From contig NZ_CP017183.1 in the NCBI RefSeq assembly GCF_001729785.1, forward strand, positions 3,658,001 through 3,722,000: a stretch of 64,000 bases of DNA, read 5' to 3'. This DNA is from Enterobacter hormaechei subsp. xiangfangensis. Lineage in GTDB: Bacteria > Pseudomonadota > Gammaproteobacteria > Enterobacterales > Enterobacteriaceae. Position 1 is the stretch's first letter. Every line of letters begins with the position of its first letter. Below, piece after piece: positions 11,291 through 22,033 of this stretch. The notes below the pieces were generated by a model. The model made no database searches, was not told the origin of the DNA, and saw nothing but the letters and a program-made list of their open reading frames with translations. The position numbers and the translations under genes were made by a program.

Positions 11291-13003
11291 TTACTCCCAG
11301 AAATCCCTTGCGGGATCGAGCACCGGGCGAATGATGCCCGCACGTACCGTAAAGTCGCCGAAGCCTTCACCCGCTTCGCGCTCTTTCGCCCAGCGTCCGA
11401 TAAGCACGTCGAGGGAATCGAGAATTTCCGGCTCGGTGATGTTCTCGCGGAACATACGCGGAATACGCGTCCCGATACGGTTACCGCCCAGGTGCAGGTT
11501 ATAGCGACCCGGCGCTTTCCCTACCAGACCGAGTTCGGCCAGCATCGCGCGACCGCAGCCGTTCGGGCAGCCCGTCACGCGCATAACAATATGCTCGTCC
11601 GGAATACCATGTTTTTCCAGAATCGCTTCCACTTTATCAGTGAAGGACGGCAGGAAACGCTCGGCTTCGGCCATCGCCAGCGGACAGGTCGGGAACGACA
11701 CGCAGGCCATCGAGTTTTCACGCTGCGCGCTCACCGCATTCATCAACCCGTGCTCGCGGGCCAGCTCTTCAATTCTCGCCTTTTCGCTTTCCGGCACGCT
11801 GGCGACGATCAGGTTCTGGTTAGCGGTGATACGGAACTCGCCTTTGTGGATCTTCGCGATTTCCAGCAGGCCGGTTTTCAGCGGACGGCCCGGATAATCA
11901 AGAATACGGCCGTTTTCGATAAACAGCGTCAGGTGCCATTTATTATCGATACCTTTAACCCAGCCGATGCGATCGCCGCGACCGGTAAATTCGTAAGGGC
12001 GGATCGGCTCAAACTTGATGCCCGCGCGACGCTCCACTTCTTCTTTGAACGTCTCGACGCCTACGCGCTCCAGAGTGTATTTGGTTTTCGCGTTTTTACG
12101 ATCGGTACGGTTACCCCAGTCGCGCTGGGTAGTAACCACCGCCTCAGCCACAGCCAGCGTGTGCTCCAGCGGCAGGAAGCCGAACTCGCTCGCGGTGCGG
12201 GCGTAGGTTTTCTTGTTCCCATGCTCAATGGACAAACCGCCGCCCACCAGCAGGTTAAAGCCGACCAGCTTGCCGTTTTCGGCAATCGCCACGAAGTTCA
12301 TGTCGTTGGCGTGCAGGTCGATATCGTTCTGCGGCGGGATCACCACCGTGGTTTTGAACTTACGCGGCAGGTAGGTCTGACCGAGGATCGGCTCTTCATC
12401 GGTGGTGGCGACTTTCTCCTGATCGAGCCAGATCTCCGCATAGGCGCGGGTACGTGGCAGCAGATGTTCGGAGATTTTTTTCGCCCACTCGTACGCTTCG
12501 GCGTGCAGTTCGGACTCGTACGGATTCGAGGTGCAAAGCACGTTACGGTTCATGTCGTTGGCGGTCGCCAGCGCGTCCAGACCCACGGAGTGCAGCATCT
12601 GGTGAACCGGCTTGACGTTCTTCTTCAGAATGCCGTGGAACTGGAAGGTCTGACGGTTGGTCAGACGAATGCTGCCGTAAATCGTGTTGTCATGGGCAAA
12701 CTTGTCGATCGCCTGCCACTGTTTGGTGGTGATGATGCCACCCGGCAGACGACAGCGCAGCAGCATCGCGTGACGCGGCTCCAGCTTCTGCTCGGCACGT
12801 TCGGCGCGGATATCGCGGTCGTCCTGCTGGTACATACCGTGGAAACGGATCAGCAGGAAGTTGTCGCCTTTGAAACCGCCGGTCAGGCCGTCATTTAAAT
12901 CTTCGGCAATGGTACCGCGCAGGTAGTTGCTCTCTACCTTCATGCGCTCGGCATCAGACAGTTTGCCTTCGACCACCAGTGGGCCAGGATGTTTTTCGCT
13001 CAT
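11291..13003 (-). CDS. cysI: Sulfite reductase hemoprotein (beta) subunit
   Basis: Binds siroheme and a [4Fe-4S] cluster and reduces sulfite to sulfide with six electrons supplied by CysJ. Cluster and heme cysteines lie in [17 protein letters not shown] and [18 protein letters not shown]. The 570 residues match E. coli. The start overlaps the cysJ stop as TAATG, which supports matched synthesis of the two subunits. Confidence 0.97.
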   Translation of the reverse strand: MSEKHPGPLVVEGKLSDAERMKVESNYLRGTIAEDLNDGLTGGFKGDNFLLIRFHGMYQQDDRDIRAERAEQKLEPRHAMLLRCRLPGGIITTKQWQAIDKFAHDNTIYGSIRLTNRQTFQFHGILKKNVKPVHQMLHSVGLDALATANDMNRNVLCTSNPYESELHAEAYEWAKKISEHLLPRTRAYAEIWLDQEKVATTDEEPILGQTYLPRKFKTTVVIPPQNDIDLHANDMNFVAIAENGKLVGFNLLVGGGLSIEHGNKKTYARTASEFGFLPLEHTLAVAEAVVTTQRDWGNRTDRKNAKTKYTLERVGVETFKEEVERRAGIKFEPIRPYEFTGRGDRIGWVKGIDNKWHLTLFIENGRILDYPGRPLKTGLLEIAKIHKGEFRITANQNLIVASVPESEKARIEELAREHGLMNAVSAQRENSMACVSFPTCPLAMAEAERFLPSFTDKVEAILEKHGIPDEHIVMRVTGCPNGCGRAMLAELGLVGKAPGRYNLHLGGNRIGTRIPRMFRENITEPEILDSLDVLIGRWAKEREAGEGFGDFTVRAGIIRPVLDPARDFWE

Positions 13004-14808
13004 TAGTAGACATCTCGCTGATAACGGCGCTCTACGCGCAGCTCACTTAAAAATTCATCCGCCGTTTCGGCATCCATACCGCCGAATTCGGCAATCACTT
13101 CCAGCAGTGCCTGCTCAACGTCTTTCGCCATGCGATTGGCGTCGCCGCAGACATAAATGTGGGCACCGTCATTGATCCAGCGCCACAGCTCTGCGCCCTG
13201 TTCGCGCAGTTTGTCTTGTACGTATACTTTTTCTTTCTGGTCACGAGACCAGGCCAGATCGATGCGGGTCAGCACGCCCTCTTTGACGTAGCGCTGCCAT
13301 TCAACCTGGTAGAGGAAATCCTCGGTAAAATGCGGGTTGCCGAAGAACAGCCAGTTTTTACCCGGTGCCTCGTCCGCTGCACGCTGCTGCATAAAGGCGC
13401 GGAACGGTGCGATGCCGGTGCCCGGGCCAATCATGATCACCGGCGTTTCCGGGTTCGCCGGCAGACGGAAGTTGTCGTTGTGCTCGATAAAGACGCGCAC
13501 CTCGCCCTCTTCTTCCACGCGGTCGGCCAGGAAGCCCGAGGCCCCGCCCGCCCGCGCGCGGCCTTCGATGTCGTAACGCACCACGCCAACGGTGATGTGG
13601 ACTTCGTTTTCCACTTCCGCCTGTGAGGAGGCGATGGAGTAAAGACGCGGCGTCAGTGGACGCAGCAGGCCGATCAGCGCGTCGGCATCCAGCTGTGCCG
13701 GTGAGAAACGCACCATATCGACAATCGGCGTTGTCGCCGCGTATTGCTGTAACTTCGCCTTATCCCCGACCAGCGGAAGGAGCGATTCGCTGCGGGTTAA
13801 GGTGGCGTAGTTTTCAACGATGTTGGCGGTGTTCACCGTCAGCTCGAAATGCCACTGAAGCGCCTCAGAGAGCGGTAAGGTTTTACCCTCCACCTGGACC
13901 GGCTCCGTGCCTTTCAGCCACAGCAGTTCGACCAGCTCTTTCACCAGCGCCGGATCGTTCTGATACCAGACGCCCAGCGCATCGCCAGGCTGATAACGCA
14001 GGCCGGAGTCACCGAGATCGATTTCGATATGGCGCACGTCTTTTTCCGAATCACGGCCCGTGATTTTCTGGTTTACCGACAGGCTCGCCGTCAGCGGCGC
14101 CTCTTTCGTGTAAGGGCTGGTGTGGATTTCGTTGACGGTGCCCGCTGCGGTAACGGCGGCCTGCGCTGGCGTCTCTTTCGGGACGCGGGCCTTCAGCACC
14201 TCAACGATGCGCGCCCGCCATTCGGCGGCGGCGGCCTGGTATTCGACATCAGCGTCTACGCGATCCAGCAGGCGCTCTGCACCCAGCTCCGCCAGCTTGC
14301 TGTCGAAATCTTTACCGGACTGGCAGAAAAATTCATAGGACGTGTCACCGAGGCCGAAGACGGCAAAGGCGGTGCCCTCGAGCTTTGGCGCTTTTTTCGA
14401 GAACAGGAACTTATGCAGCGCGACGGCTTCTTCCGCAGGCTCGCCTTCGCCCTGCGTTGACGCCACCACCACCAGCAGTTTTTCTGACGCGATCTGTTTG
14501 AATTTATAATCCCCGGCGTTGACCAGGTTAACGTTCAGCTTCGCGGCGAGCAGGTCATCACGCAGCGCTTCGGCCACACGACGGGCATTACCCGTTTGCG
14601 AAGCGGAGATAAGCGTGATGGCAGGAATTTCAACGGCCGTTGGCGGGACGCCAGCCACAGCACCCGGCTGCTGGTTCAGCATTCCCCAGAAATAGCCGGA
14701 GACCCAGGCGAGCTGGGTGGGTGAAAAATCGGAAGTCGCGGCCTGGAGGCGCGCCAGTTGCTCCGGGTTAAGGGGAAGCAAATTTGAAGGTGGGGCCTGT
14801 GTTGTCAT
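13003..14808 (-). CDS. cysJ: Sulfite reductase flavoprotein (alpha) subunit
   Basis: Passes electrons from NADPH through FAD and FMN to CysI. The N-terminal flavodoxin-like FMN domain has [19 protein letters not shown] and [12 protein letters not shown]. The FAD domain has RLYSIASSQ, and the NADPH domain has [18 protein letters not shown] and [14 protein letters not shown]. The C-terminus ends RDVY, as is typical. The 601 residues compare with 599 in E. coli. First gene of cysJIH. Confidence 0.97.
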   Translation of the reverse strand: MTTQAPPSNLLPLNPEQLARLQAATSDFSPTQLAWVSGYFWGMLNQQPGAVAGVPPTAVEIPAITLISASQTGNARRVAEALRDDLLAAKLNVNLVNAGDYKFKQIASEKLLVVVASTQGEGEPAEEAVALHKFLFSKKAPKLEGTAFAVFGLGDTSYEFFCQSGKDFDSKLAELGAERLLDRVDADVEYQAAAAEWRARIVEVLKARVPKETPAQAAVTAAGTVNEIHTSPYTKEAPLTASLSVNQKITGRDSEKDVRHIEIDLGDSGLRYQPGDALGVWYQNDPALVKELVELLWLKGTEPVQVEGKTLPLSEALQWHFELTVNTANIVENYATLTRSESLLPLVGDKAKLQQYAATTPIVDMVRFSPAQLDADALIGLLRPLTPRLYSIASSQAEVENEVHITVGVVRYDIEGRARAGGASGFLADRVEEEGEVRVFIEHNDNFRLPANPETPVIMIGPGTGIAPFRAFMQQRAADEAPGKNWLFFGNPHFTEDFLYQVEWQRYVKEGVLTRIDLAWSRDQKEKVYVQDKLREQGAELWRWINDGAHIYVCGDANRMAKDVEQALLEVIAEFGGMDAETADEFLSELRVERRYQRDVY

Positions 14809-15111
14809 GCGTCGTTATGTTCCAGTAGCAAAGCGGACTTTAAGCGAATAAATCCAAACTGAAGATAAGGTTAACGGCGGGGATAATAACAATTAAAGAA
14901 GGGATGGAAATAATAAATAACCAAATGGACTAACCTGTTTTAGTTATCGTTCTTAACGATAAAAGCGATTAAATAACTATCTGAAATAAAACAAAAAAAG
15001 TCGATAAACACCATGAATACGAGGCGGCGACAGTTCAGAGCCGTTTTAGTTAATGATAAAAATTGTGCTTTCCGGTACTATGCGGCGGTTTTTTCCGCAT
15101 TCCTGAGAGCT
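14809..15111. promoter_or_regulatory. Divergent cysJ/queD intergenic region
   Basis: An AT-rich 303-base region that should hold the cysJIH promoter with CysB sites, and the queD promoter. A perfect palindrome TTATCGTT-ctt-AACGATAA lies at 14944-14962, about 140 bases upstream of cysJ. A hairpin ATGCGG/CCGCAT with a T-rich loop (15080-15100) sits just before the queD start and would be in its leader RNA. Neither has a firm identification, and no small gene was seen. Confidence 0.35.
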
Positions 15112-15477
15112 ATGATGTCCACCACACTGTTTAAAGATTTCACCTTCGAAGCCGCACACCACCTTCCACACGTTCCTGCCGGGCACAAATGTGGCCGCCT
15201 GCATGGACACTCGTTTATGGTGCGTCTTGAAATCACCGGTGAAGTCGATCCCCATACGGGCTGGATCATGGACTTTGCCGAGCTGAAGGCCGCGTTTAAG
15301 CCGACCTACGATCGTCTCGATCACTACTATCTGAATGATATTCCGGGCCTTGAAAACCCGACCAGCGAGGTGCTGGCGAAATGGATTTGGGATCAGATGA
15401 AACCGCTGGTGCCGCTGCTGAGTGCGGTGATGATCAAAGAGACCTGCACGGCAGGCTGCGTCTACCGCGGGGAGTGA
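15112..15477 (+). CDS. queD: 6-carboxy-5,6,7,8-tetrahydropterin synthase
   Basis: Converts dihydroneopterin triphosphate to 6-carboxytetrahydropterin, an early step of queuosine synthesis whose product feeds QueE. Zinc ligands are His16, His31 and His33 (AAHHLPH and LHGHSF); catalytic residues are Cys27, Asp70 and His71. The ATG at 15112 gives the E. coli-like [10 protein letters not shown] (121 residues); the open frame upstream to 15013 does not match the family. The 3' end overlaps the convergent regulator gene by 16 bases. Confidence 0.95.
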   Translation: MMSTTLFKDFTFEAAHHLPHVPAGHKCGRLHGHSFMVRLEITGEVDPHTGWIMDFAELKAAFKPTYDRLDHYYLNDIPGLENPTSEVLAKWIWDQMKPLVPLLSAVMIKETCTAGCVYRGE

Positions 15478-17816
15478 ATCTCCTCCGTTGCGGCCTCACG
15501 AGGCACGAGCGGCGTAAACTCGTAGAGCACCAGCGCATTACTCTCCAGTGATTCACTCAGTTGCCAGCCGTCATAAAGGCGTTCATCGCGTACGGAAAGC
15601 GTTGGACGCGCTTTATGCGCTATCCAGCGCCACATCTCTTCATCAGGGCCGCTTTCGCTGCCAACCCCTTCAAGCAACGGATAGAGCGCGCCGTTGTGCT
15701 GATCAAACAGATGGCATTTAATTCGCCATTTACCGCGCATTCCCTTCAGGTGTAAATGATACTGCTGGCGAAAACGCTGGATGAAGGCTTCTTCACTGGA
15801 TAGGAGCGGATTAAAAACCACCACATTACGCAGCAACAGCTGATAACCATTGCGATGGCGCGTAAGCAGGACACGCTTATCATTGACCAGCACCTCGCCC
15901 CGCAGACGTTGCCAGAGCCAGAGTACCCAATAAACCGGACGCGGCAGACCATGGTTATACTGTAGCGCAAGGCTTGAGGTATCGATGGTGTTGTTCGCAC
16001 GGGCTTCTCCCTGAAGGCCCGAATTGAGCCAGAATCCCGCCAGCCAGACCTGCTCCGAAAGCCCGAGCAGGTTCTGCATCAGCAGCGCCCCACGAAAAAA
16101 CCAGCCGTTTGTCGCCCGCGTGTTGCCGGTGAGGGTATTCCAGGAGAGAAGCCAGACGGGAAGCGAACATTTTCGCAGGCGAAGGGCAGCGAGGATCTGG
16201 CGGACCTTCAGTATCGGATAATTTTCCGTTGAGGAGAGAGGGGTTACCTCCAGCTGCGCGGGATCGAGAAGTTCATTGGCATCGGCAGAGCAGGCAAGAA
16301 AATCGGCCTGCATCAGGATGGCTGAACTGAACAGGGTATCGTCGCTTACGCCCGCGCTGACGGGGGCAAATCGGTGCCATAAACCAAACTTTGCCTGCGG
16401 AAGATAAGTTCGTATTGCCTTTTGCTGGGCCAGCCAGACCTGCTCCCGGGTCTCCTCACTCGCCTGTGTTGACCAGTGCATGACGAAGTGCCAGCCCGCG
16501 GTGATCTCTGGCGCAAAATGATTAACCGACTGTTGTAAAAAGCGGGTGAGAAGATCGCGGCGGGTCGTTACGCCGGTGTGCAGTAGCACCGTCCACTGCT
16601 TTTTTGCCAGCCAGGTGAAGAGCTGATGCAGATTGTACCAGCAGGCGTAGCCTGCCATCTGGGGGTCATCCCACCCGGTAGCAAACAGACGACTGCTGAG
16701 AAAAGGTTCGGCGATATCAATTCCCTCAATGGGAATAGCCTCATTTATCGCCTCCAGATTTTGTCGAACGTCCTCACGGAGCAAATCGTCGAGCTCACGC
16801 AGGGTAATGACCACCCGCATACGGCGCAGCGAGGCAGAAAGAGGATTGAGCTGCTCAAGATCCAGTCTCTGCTCCTGCTGCGGGTGAACGACGAGCGGCG
16901 AGGCACCCCAACCGCGCGCCACCGGTTCATTGAGCAGGCTAAACAGCTTGTCCACGGCGACCGGATAGCGCTGCTCACGCCTGTCCGCCCGAACACGTGC
17001 CGCCTCCGGGTGCTGGCGTCGGGCCTTACGAAACTCACCCGGAGACATATTGTGAACACGCCTGAACCGATCGCTCATCATGCGCGTGCTGGCGAAACCC
17101 TGCTCAAGCGCAATCTGGTGCAGCGGTCGGTTCGTCAGCCGGAGAGCGTTGGCCGCCTTTTCCAGCCGCAGGCGGGTGATGTACTGCATGAAACTGATCC
17201 CCACCTCCTTGCGAAAGAGACGAGAGAGCCAGGCTTCAGAAACATATTCACTCGCGGCGATTTCCGCAAGCGTAATACGGCGGGAATAACTGGCATTGAT
17301 TCGCTCTATCACCCGGGCGATGCGTTTGCTGTGCGCTGAGGAAAGTTCCCGGGACAGCATACGGGCGGGCTGTTGAAAGCGGCTGGTCAGCAACAGCAAT
17401 ATCTCGCTCAGCCAGCGGTACGCCTCCAGCCGGTAGCGGTGCGGGTCGTTGATGAGGGTGACCACAAGAAGCTGGCGCAGCAGATCGCGAAGCGCATCGC
17501 ATTGGGGCCAGACGCCTCCGGCTTCTGCCGGTACAGCATAATCATGGGCAAAAAAATCATTGCAGAGCTGGACGACCCAGCGCCCGGAAAGGGTTACGCG
17601 CAGGGTGACATTTGCCGTTTCGCTCGTGAACTGCCAGCGCCGATGACGGTTTATGATGGCAAGGGTATTGGCCTCCAGGGTGTCACGTCCCGCATCGGTG
17701 TTCAGCTCTGCCCGCCCTTCCAGCATCCAGAGCAACGTTAGCGTATCGCCTTCATCCTCCACGCAGTGGCGAATGTCCTGAATCTCTATCCAAAACTCAT
17801 CTCCCCGTTGCGCCAT
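15462..17816 (-). CDS. Large AraC-family regulator with degenerate GH39-like C-terminal domain
   Basis: About 784 residues. Residues 1-80 resemble a cupin sensor ([15 protein letters not shown]). Residues 165-268 are an AraC double helix-turn-helix ([24 protein letters not shown], then [22 protein letters not shown] and MSPGEFRK, read as one domain). Residues 300-784 look like a glycoside hydrolase family 39 fold: GWHFVMHW near 441 sits where the acid/base motif WNEP is expected, and [10 protein letters not shown] near 552 where the nucleophile motif TEWN is expected. Both catalytic Glu appear lost, so a ligand sensor is likely (inference). ATG at 17816 follows GAGGGGTAAG; a TTG at 17837 is less likely. 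Divergent from the hydrolase and exporter. Confidence 0.8.
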   Translation of the reverse strand: MAQRGDEFWIEIQDIRHCVEDEGDTLTLLWMLEGRAELNTDAGRDTLEANTLAIINRHRRWQFTSETANVTLRVTLSGRWVVQLCNDFFAHDYAVPAEAGGVWPQCDALRDLLRQLLVVTLINDPHRYRLEAYRWLSEILLLLTSRFQQPARMLSRELSSAHSKRIARVIERINASYSRRITLAEIAASEYVSEAWLSRLFRKEVGISFMQYITRLRLEKAANALRLTNRPLHQIALEQGFASTRMMSDRFRRVHNMSPGEFRKARRQHPEAARVRADRREQRYPVAVDKLFSLLNEPVARGWGASPLVVHPQQEQRLDLEQLNPLSASLRRMRVVITLRELDDLLREDVRQNLEAINEAIPIEGIDIAEPFLSSRLFATGWDDPQMAGYACWYNLHQLFTWLAKKQWTVLLHTGVTTRRDLLTRFLQQSVNHFAPEITAGWHFVMHWSTQASEETREQVWLAQQKAIRTYLPQAKFGLWHRFAPVSAGVSDDTLFSSAILMQADFLACSADANELLDPAQLEVTPLSSTENYPILKVRQILAALRLRKCSLPVWLLSWNTLTGNTRATNGWFFRGALLMQNLLGLSEQVWLAGFWLNSGLQGEARANNTIDTSSLALQYNHGLPRPVYWVLWLWQRLRGEVLVNDKRVLLTRHRNGYQLLLRNVVVFNPLLSSEEAFIQRFRQQYHLHLKGMRGKWRIKCHLFDQHNGALYPLLEGVGSESGPDEEMWRWIAHKARPTLSVRDERLYDGWQLSESLESNALVLYEFTPLVPREAATEEIHSPR

Positions 17817-17987
17817 CTTACCCCTCACCAAAGACAAATAATGACCTGCTCTTTTTTGTCATAACTGAATTGTATGAAAAACAATCAAAACAAAGCCGTC
17901 GCTTTACAACAAAAAATTGCATTTTCAGGCAGTACGATCGTCATAGACTCGAAATTATCATCGTTTGGCAGAAAAAGGATAACAAAA
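17817..17987. promoter_or_regulatory. Divergent promoter region, regulator versus hydrolase-exporter operon
   Basis: A 171-base AT-rich gap between the AraC-type gene and the M20 gene, where the regulator would be expected to bind. An open frame continues upstream from the M20 gene to 17874, but AAAAGGATAACAAAA before the ATG at 17988 is a good ribosome-binding site and the upstream residues do not look like M20 sequence. No clear direct repeats were identified by eye. Confidence 0.45.
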
Positions 17988-19157
17988 ATGACACATCCAA
18001 TTATCGAAGCTCTGCGTGGCAACGAAGCTCGGTTCACTGAATTACGGCGCTATTTTCATCAGCATCCTGAAATTGGTTTTGAGGAGCACAATACGAGCGA
18101 TCGCGTTGCAGCGCTGCTTCAGGAATGGGGATATGAGGTTCATCGCGGGCTGGCGAAAACCGGTGTGGTCGGCACACTGAAGGTGGGTAACGGGCATAAA
18201 CGCCTGGGCCTGCGCGCCGATATGGATGCGCTGCCAATGCAGGAAAACAACGGCAAGGCGTGGAGTAGTACCGTTGAGGGTAAATTTCACGGCTGCGGTC
18301 ATGACGGCCACACCACAACGCTCCTGTATGCAGCGGAGTACCTGGCACGCACCCGCAATTTTAACGGCACGCTGCACCTTATTTTTCAGCCCGCGGAAGA
18401 ACTTCTGTATGGCGGACGCGTTATGGTAGAGGACGGTTTGTTTGACCTGTTCCCCTGCGACCACATCTTTGGTCTGCACAATATGCCGTCACAGCCCCTC
18501 GGAAAAATTGGTCTGCGCGATGGCGCCATGATGGCCTCTTCCGACACTCTTCATATTGAGGTTAACGGCGTGGGTGGTCACGGCGCGGTGCCAGAACATA
18601 CCGTTGACGCCACCCTGGTTGCCTGTCATATCACTATCGCGTTGCAGTCGATTGTTTCGCGCAACATTACCCCCTTCCAGCCAGCCGTCGTTACCGTAGG
18701 CAGCATTCAGGCCGGGCACGCCCCCAACATTATCAACGACAAAGTATTGATGAAACTTACCGTGCGCACGCTGGATGAACGCGTGCGGCAAACCGTGCTA
18801 CAGCGTATCCATGATATCGCCGTTGCACAGGCGGAAAGTTTCAATGCGACGGCCACCATTCGACACATTAACGGCAGCCCGGTACTGAAAAACAATCCGC
18901 AAGCCAATGAGATGGTGCGCAACGTCGCCACCGATCTGTTCGGTCAGGATTCCGTCGCGGAGGTGAATGCGTTTATGGGCAGCGAAGACTTTGCTTTCAT
19001 GCTCGAGAAAAATCCCAATGGATGCTATTTCACCCTTGGCGCCGGCGATGAGCCGGACCGCTGCATGGTACATAACACGGGTTACGACTTTAACGACAAC
19101 ATTCTCCTCACCGGCGCGGCGCTGTGGGCCGCACTGACCGAACACTATCTGCGCTGA
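17988..19157 (+). CDS. M20-family amidohydrolase (hippurate / N-acyl-amino-acid hydrolase type)
   Basis: A predicted cytoplasmic di-metal hydrolase that cleaves an amide between an acyl group and an amino acid. Metal ligands and catalytic residues are visible: Cys103 and His105 in HGCGHDGHT, Glu137-Glu138 in QPAEELLYGG, His164 in GLHNMP, and a C-terminal MVHNTGYDFND. The dimerisation domain in the middle contains GVGGHGAVPEHTVD. The 389 residues are typical. The true substrate is unknown; relatives act on hippurate, N-acetyl amino acids and indole-acetyl amino acids. It is followed after 27 bases by an exporter and faces the AraC-GH39 regulator. Confidence 0.85.
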   Translation: MTHPIIEALRGNEARFTELRRYFHQHPEIGFEEHNTSDRVAALLQEWGYEVHRGLAKTGVVGTLKVGNGHKRLGLRADMDALPMQENNGKAWSSTVEGKFHGCGHDGHTTTLLYAAEYLARTRNFNGTLHLIFQPAEELLYGGRVMVEDGLFDLFPCDHIFGLHNMPSQPLGKIGLRDGAMMASSDTLHIEVNGVGGHGAVPEHTVDATLVACHITIALQSIVSRNITPFQPAVVTVGSIQAGHAPNIINDKVLMKLTVRTLDERVRQTVLQRIHDIAVAQAESFNATATIRHINGSPVLKNNPQANEMVRNVATDLFGQDSVAEVNAFMGSEDFAFMLEKNPNGCYFTLGAGDEPDRCMVHNTGYDFNDNILLTGAALWAALTEHYLR

Positions 19158-19184
19158 TTCGCACCTTCCCGGGAGGGCTGCACT

Positions 19185-20582
19185 ATGAGTACCGTTTCCC
19201 TGACAGGCGCATCCGCCTACGCCGGTAACGATCGGCTGCTGGCGGGTATCGTCATGAGCGTTCTGACATTCTGGCTGTTTGCCCAGTCGGTTATCAACGT
19301 GGTTCCGGCCATGCAGAATAGCCTCGATATTGCCCTCGAAACCCTTACGCTGGCCGTCAGCCTTAGCGCGTTGTTCAGCGGCTGTTTTGTCGTCGCCTGC
19401 GGTGGGTTTGCCGATAAGTTTGGGCGCATGCGACTGACCATGATTGGCCTGATCCTGAGCATGATCGGGAGTGGTCTGCTGTTCATTTCATGGGAGCCCG
19501 TCCTGTTTCTGTTGGGAAGAGCGATACAGGGGCTATCAGCGGCCTGCATCATGCCCGCCACGCTGGCGCTGATTAAGACCTGGTATGACGGTAAAGCACG
19601 CCAGCGCGCCATCAGCTTTTGGGTTATCGGCTCCTGGGGCGGCAGTGGCCTGAGCTCGTTTGTGGGAGGCGCCATCGCCACCACGCTGGGCTGGCGCTGG
19701 ATATTTATTTTCTCCATGGTGGTGGCTCTGGCCGCGCTATTGCTTATCCGCGCCACCCCGGAAAGCCGCAGCCCTGATGCGTGTCGACACAAACTGGATA
19801 TCAGCGGCCTGGTGAGTTTTGTCCTTATGCTGGTGCTGTTCAATCTGTTTATCAGCAAAGGACACAGCTGGGGCTGGAGCAGCAGTTTATCGCTTCTTGT
19901 ACTGTGTGGAGCCGTGATTGCACTGATGTGTTTTGTCGTTACCGGACGACGGAAAGGCGATGCGGCACTGATCGATTTCGCCCTGTTTAAAAACCGGGCC
20001 TATAGCGCCTCGGTATTCTCAAATTTCCTGCTCAACGGCTGCATTGGCACCATGATGATCGCCAGCATCTGGTTGCAGCAAGGCCATCATCTGTCACCGC
20101 TACAGACCGGCATGATGACGCTGGGGTATCTGGTTACCGTACTGGCGATGATCCGGGTGGGAGAAAAACTGCTTCAGCGCTATGGCGCCAGGCTGCCGAT
20201 GATGACCGGCCCGCTGCTGACCGCAACAGGTATTACGCTGATTTCATGCACCTTCTTAAGCAAAGAGGTCTACATTGTCACCGTCTTTCTGAGCAATATT
20301 TTATTCGGGCTGGGGCTCGGATGTTACGCCACGCCCTCAACGGACACGGCGGTAATGAATGCCCCTGAAAACAAAGTGGGGGTGGCTTCAGGGATCTATA
20401 AGATGGGCAGCTCCCTGGGCGGCGCAATGGGGATCGCGGTCACCGCATCGCTGTACGCGCTATGGCTGCCGATGGGAACGGCCAGTGCCGCGCAGTATGC
20501 CTTGCTTTTCAACAGTGCGATTTGCCTTGGGTCGGCAGTCGTGACCTGGGCTTTACTGCCAACAACAAAAGCCCCGCGTTAA
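19185..20582 (+). CDS. MFS transporter, drug:H+ antiporter-2 (14-TM) type
   Basis: A predicted inner-membrane proton-coupled transporter of 465 residues, likely with 14 membrane segments. The MFS loop motif GGFADKFGRMRLTMIG follows segment 2, and IQGLSAACIMPATLALI resembles motif C-type sequences of the EmrB/QacA group. The start has GGGAGG about 8 bases upstream. It is 27 bases after the amidohydrolase and probably shares its promoter, so the pair may process and export (or import) one compound. The substrate is unknown. Confidence 0.85.
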   Translation: MSTVSLTGASAYAGNDRLLAGIVMSVLTFWLFAQSVINVVPAMQNSLDIALETLTLAVSLSALFSGCFVVACGGFADKFGRMRLTMIGLILSMIGSGLLFISWEPVLFLLGRAIQGLSAACIMPATLALIKTWYDGKARQRAISFWVIGSWGGSGLSSFVGGAIATTLGWRWIFIFSMVVALAALLLIRATPESRSPDACRHKLDISGLVSFVLMLVLFNLFISKGHSWGWSSSLSLLVLCGAVIALMCFVVTGRRKGDAALIDFALFKNRAYSASVFSNFLLNGCIGTMMIASIWLQQGHHLSPLQTGMMTLGYLVTVLAMIRVGEKLLQRYGARLPMMTGPLLTATGITLISCTFLSKEVYIVTVFLSNILFGLGLGCYATPSTDTAVMNAPENKVGVASGIYKMGSSLGGAMGIAVTASLYALWLPMGTASAAQYALLFNSAICLGSAVVTWALLPTTKAPR

Positions 20583-20596
20583 GCGGGGCCACAAAA
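20571..20596 (-). terminator. Intrinsic terminator after queE (overlaps the MFS gene end)
   Basis: A stem GCCCCGC/GCGGGGC with a 5-base loop. On the minus strand it is followed by TTTTGTTG, which fits termination beyond queE in the direction of queE transcription. The MFS gene stop lies inside the loop and right arm; on the plus strand a U-run is absent, so it is mainly a minus-strand signal. Confidence 0.6.
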
Positions 20597-20599
20597 GTA

Positions 20600-21271
20600 T
20601 CAGGCAATGTTCAGATATTTGTGCGTCTGCATCGACAGGCGCCAGTTGCGGGCGATACAGGTTTCAATGCACAGACGGGTTGCATCGTCTTTCTGGCTGA
20701 TAGGCTGTAGCGCGATCACGCGCTGCTTTTCGTCCGTCAGCGTCGCCAGCAGTTCGTCCAGCGCTTCGATGTCACGCACGCGCCCCACCGGATGTTTGAT
20801 CTCATCAGCACGCTCAAGCGCCTGCGATAGTACGTCATACCCGCCGCGCATATTCACTTTCGGTGAAACCGTTACCCACGTTGAATGGGAGCAGCGCACT
20901 TCATGGGTACCGCTGGTTTCAATCTGACAGCTATAGCCGTTCTTCTCGAGCAGTTCGGTGAGCGGCATCAGATCGTGAATGCAGGGTTCCCCGCCGGTGA
21001 TCACCACGTGCCGCGCCGTCCAGCCCTGACGACCAATAATGGCAAGCAGATCTTCCGCGCTGCCCGCGCCCCATTTATCGCTCTCTTTGGTTTTCGCCAG
21101 AATGCTGAACAGCGACACTTCCCGATCTGCGAGCTTATCCCACGTATGTTTGGTATCACACCAGGCGCAGCCAACCGGGCATCCCTGTAAACGAATAAAG
21201 ATAGCGGGAACGCCGGTAAAGTAACCCTCGCCTTGAAGGGTCTGGAACATCTCGTTAATCGGGTACTGCAT
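20600..21271 (-). CDS. queE: 7-carboxy-7-deazaguanine synthase
   Basis: A radical SAM enzyme that contracts 6-carboxytetrahydropterin to 7-carboxy-7-deazaguanine in queuosine synthesis. The cluster cysteines are Cys31, Cys35 and Cys38 in GCPVGCAWCDTKHTW, and the SAM motif HVVITGGEPCIHD follows. ATG at 21271 gives MQYPINEMFQ as in E. coli (223 residues); a TTG two codons upstream is rejected. It works directly after QueD, about 5 kb away. Confidence 0.95.
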   Translation of the reverse strand: MQYPINEMFQTLQGEGYFTGVPAIFIRLQGCPVGCAWCDTKHTWDKLADREVSLFSILAKTKESDKWGAGSAEDLLAIIGRQGWTARHVVITGGEPCIHDLMPLTELLEKNGYSCQIETSGTHEVRCSHSTWVTVSPKVNMRGGYDVLSQALERADEIKHPVGRVRDIEALDELLATLTDEKQRVIALQPISQKDDATRLCIETCIARNWRLSMQTHKYLNIA

Positions 21272-21325
21272 AGTCAACTCTGTTAAGGGGATAAACGATA
21301 AGTATCGCAGATCCCCGTCAGATGA

Positions 21326-22033
21326 TCATGCTCCATCGGTGCTTTGCGCGCCAATTGCCGCCATAAACCGTTCCGTAATTTGCTGCGGTCGGGTGATCGC
21401 CCCGCCGACGACAACCGTGTGCGCCCCCAGCGCCAGACACCTGGCCGCGCGATCGGGGGTATCCACGTTACCTTCGGCTATCACGGGGATCGTGACGGCA
21501 GACAGCACCTCTTTCAAAAACGCGCAGTCATTTTCCGGTAGCGAATGGCCCGCGGTCTCCGCCGTATAACCGTAAAGGGTGGTTCCGACACAATCAAATC
21601 CCAGCGCCTGCGCGGTCACGGCCTCCTGCACGGTGGCAATATCCGCCATCAGCAGCAGCGACGGGTAACGGGTGCGGATCTGCGCGATCAGCATGTCCAG
21701 CGATACGCCACCGGGCCGTTTCCGGGCGGTCGCATCCAGCGCAACGATCTCCGGGGCGACCGCCATCAGCTCATCCACTTCTTTGAGCGTCGCGGTGATG
21801 AACACCTCGCTGTCCGGATAGTCTCGTTTGATGATGCCGATGACCGGCAGTGAGACCAGCCCTTTGATAGCCTCGATATCCACCACGCTATTGGCGCGGA
21901 TCGCAGCGGCACCGCCCTGGGCCGCCGCCAGCGCCATTCGCGACATAATAAACGGGCTGTGCAGCGGTTCGTTTTCCAGCGCCTGGCAGGAGACGACCAG
22001 TTTTCCTTTCAGGTTATCCAGTACAGTTTTCAT
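21326..22033 (-). CDS. nanE: N-acetylmannosamine-6-phosphate 2-epimerase
   Basis: Interconverts ManNAc-6-phosphate and GlcNAc-6-phosphate, feeding amino sugars to NagA and NagB. It has the NanE TIM-barrel signatures [32 protein letters not shown] and [12 protein letters not shown], and ends with [21 protein letters not shown] (read as one segment). The 235 residues are typical. The start overlaps the stop of the PTS gene as TAATG. It is not next to nanA, nanT or nanK, so it may be a dedicated copy for the sugar imported by the adjacent PTS (inference). Confidence 0.92.
   Translation of the reverse strand: MKTVLDNLKGKLVVSCQALENEPLHSPFIMSRMALAAAQGGAAAIRANSVVDIEAIKGLVSLPVIGIIKRDYPDSEVFITATLKEVDELMAVAPEIVALDATARKRPGGVSLDMLIAQIRTRYPSLLLMADIATVQEAVTAQALGFDCVGTTLYGYTAETAGHSLPENDCAFLKEVLSAVTIPVIAEGNVDTPDRAARCLALGAHTVVVGGAITRPQQITERFMAAIGAQSTDGA

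Noticed and set aside
11492..12898. A 468-codon open frame antisense to cysI
   Set aside because: A shadow of the sulfite reductase gene, whose cysteine motifs are intact.
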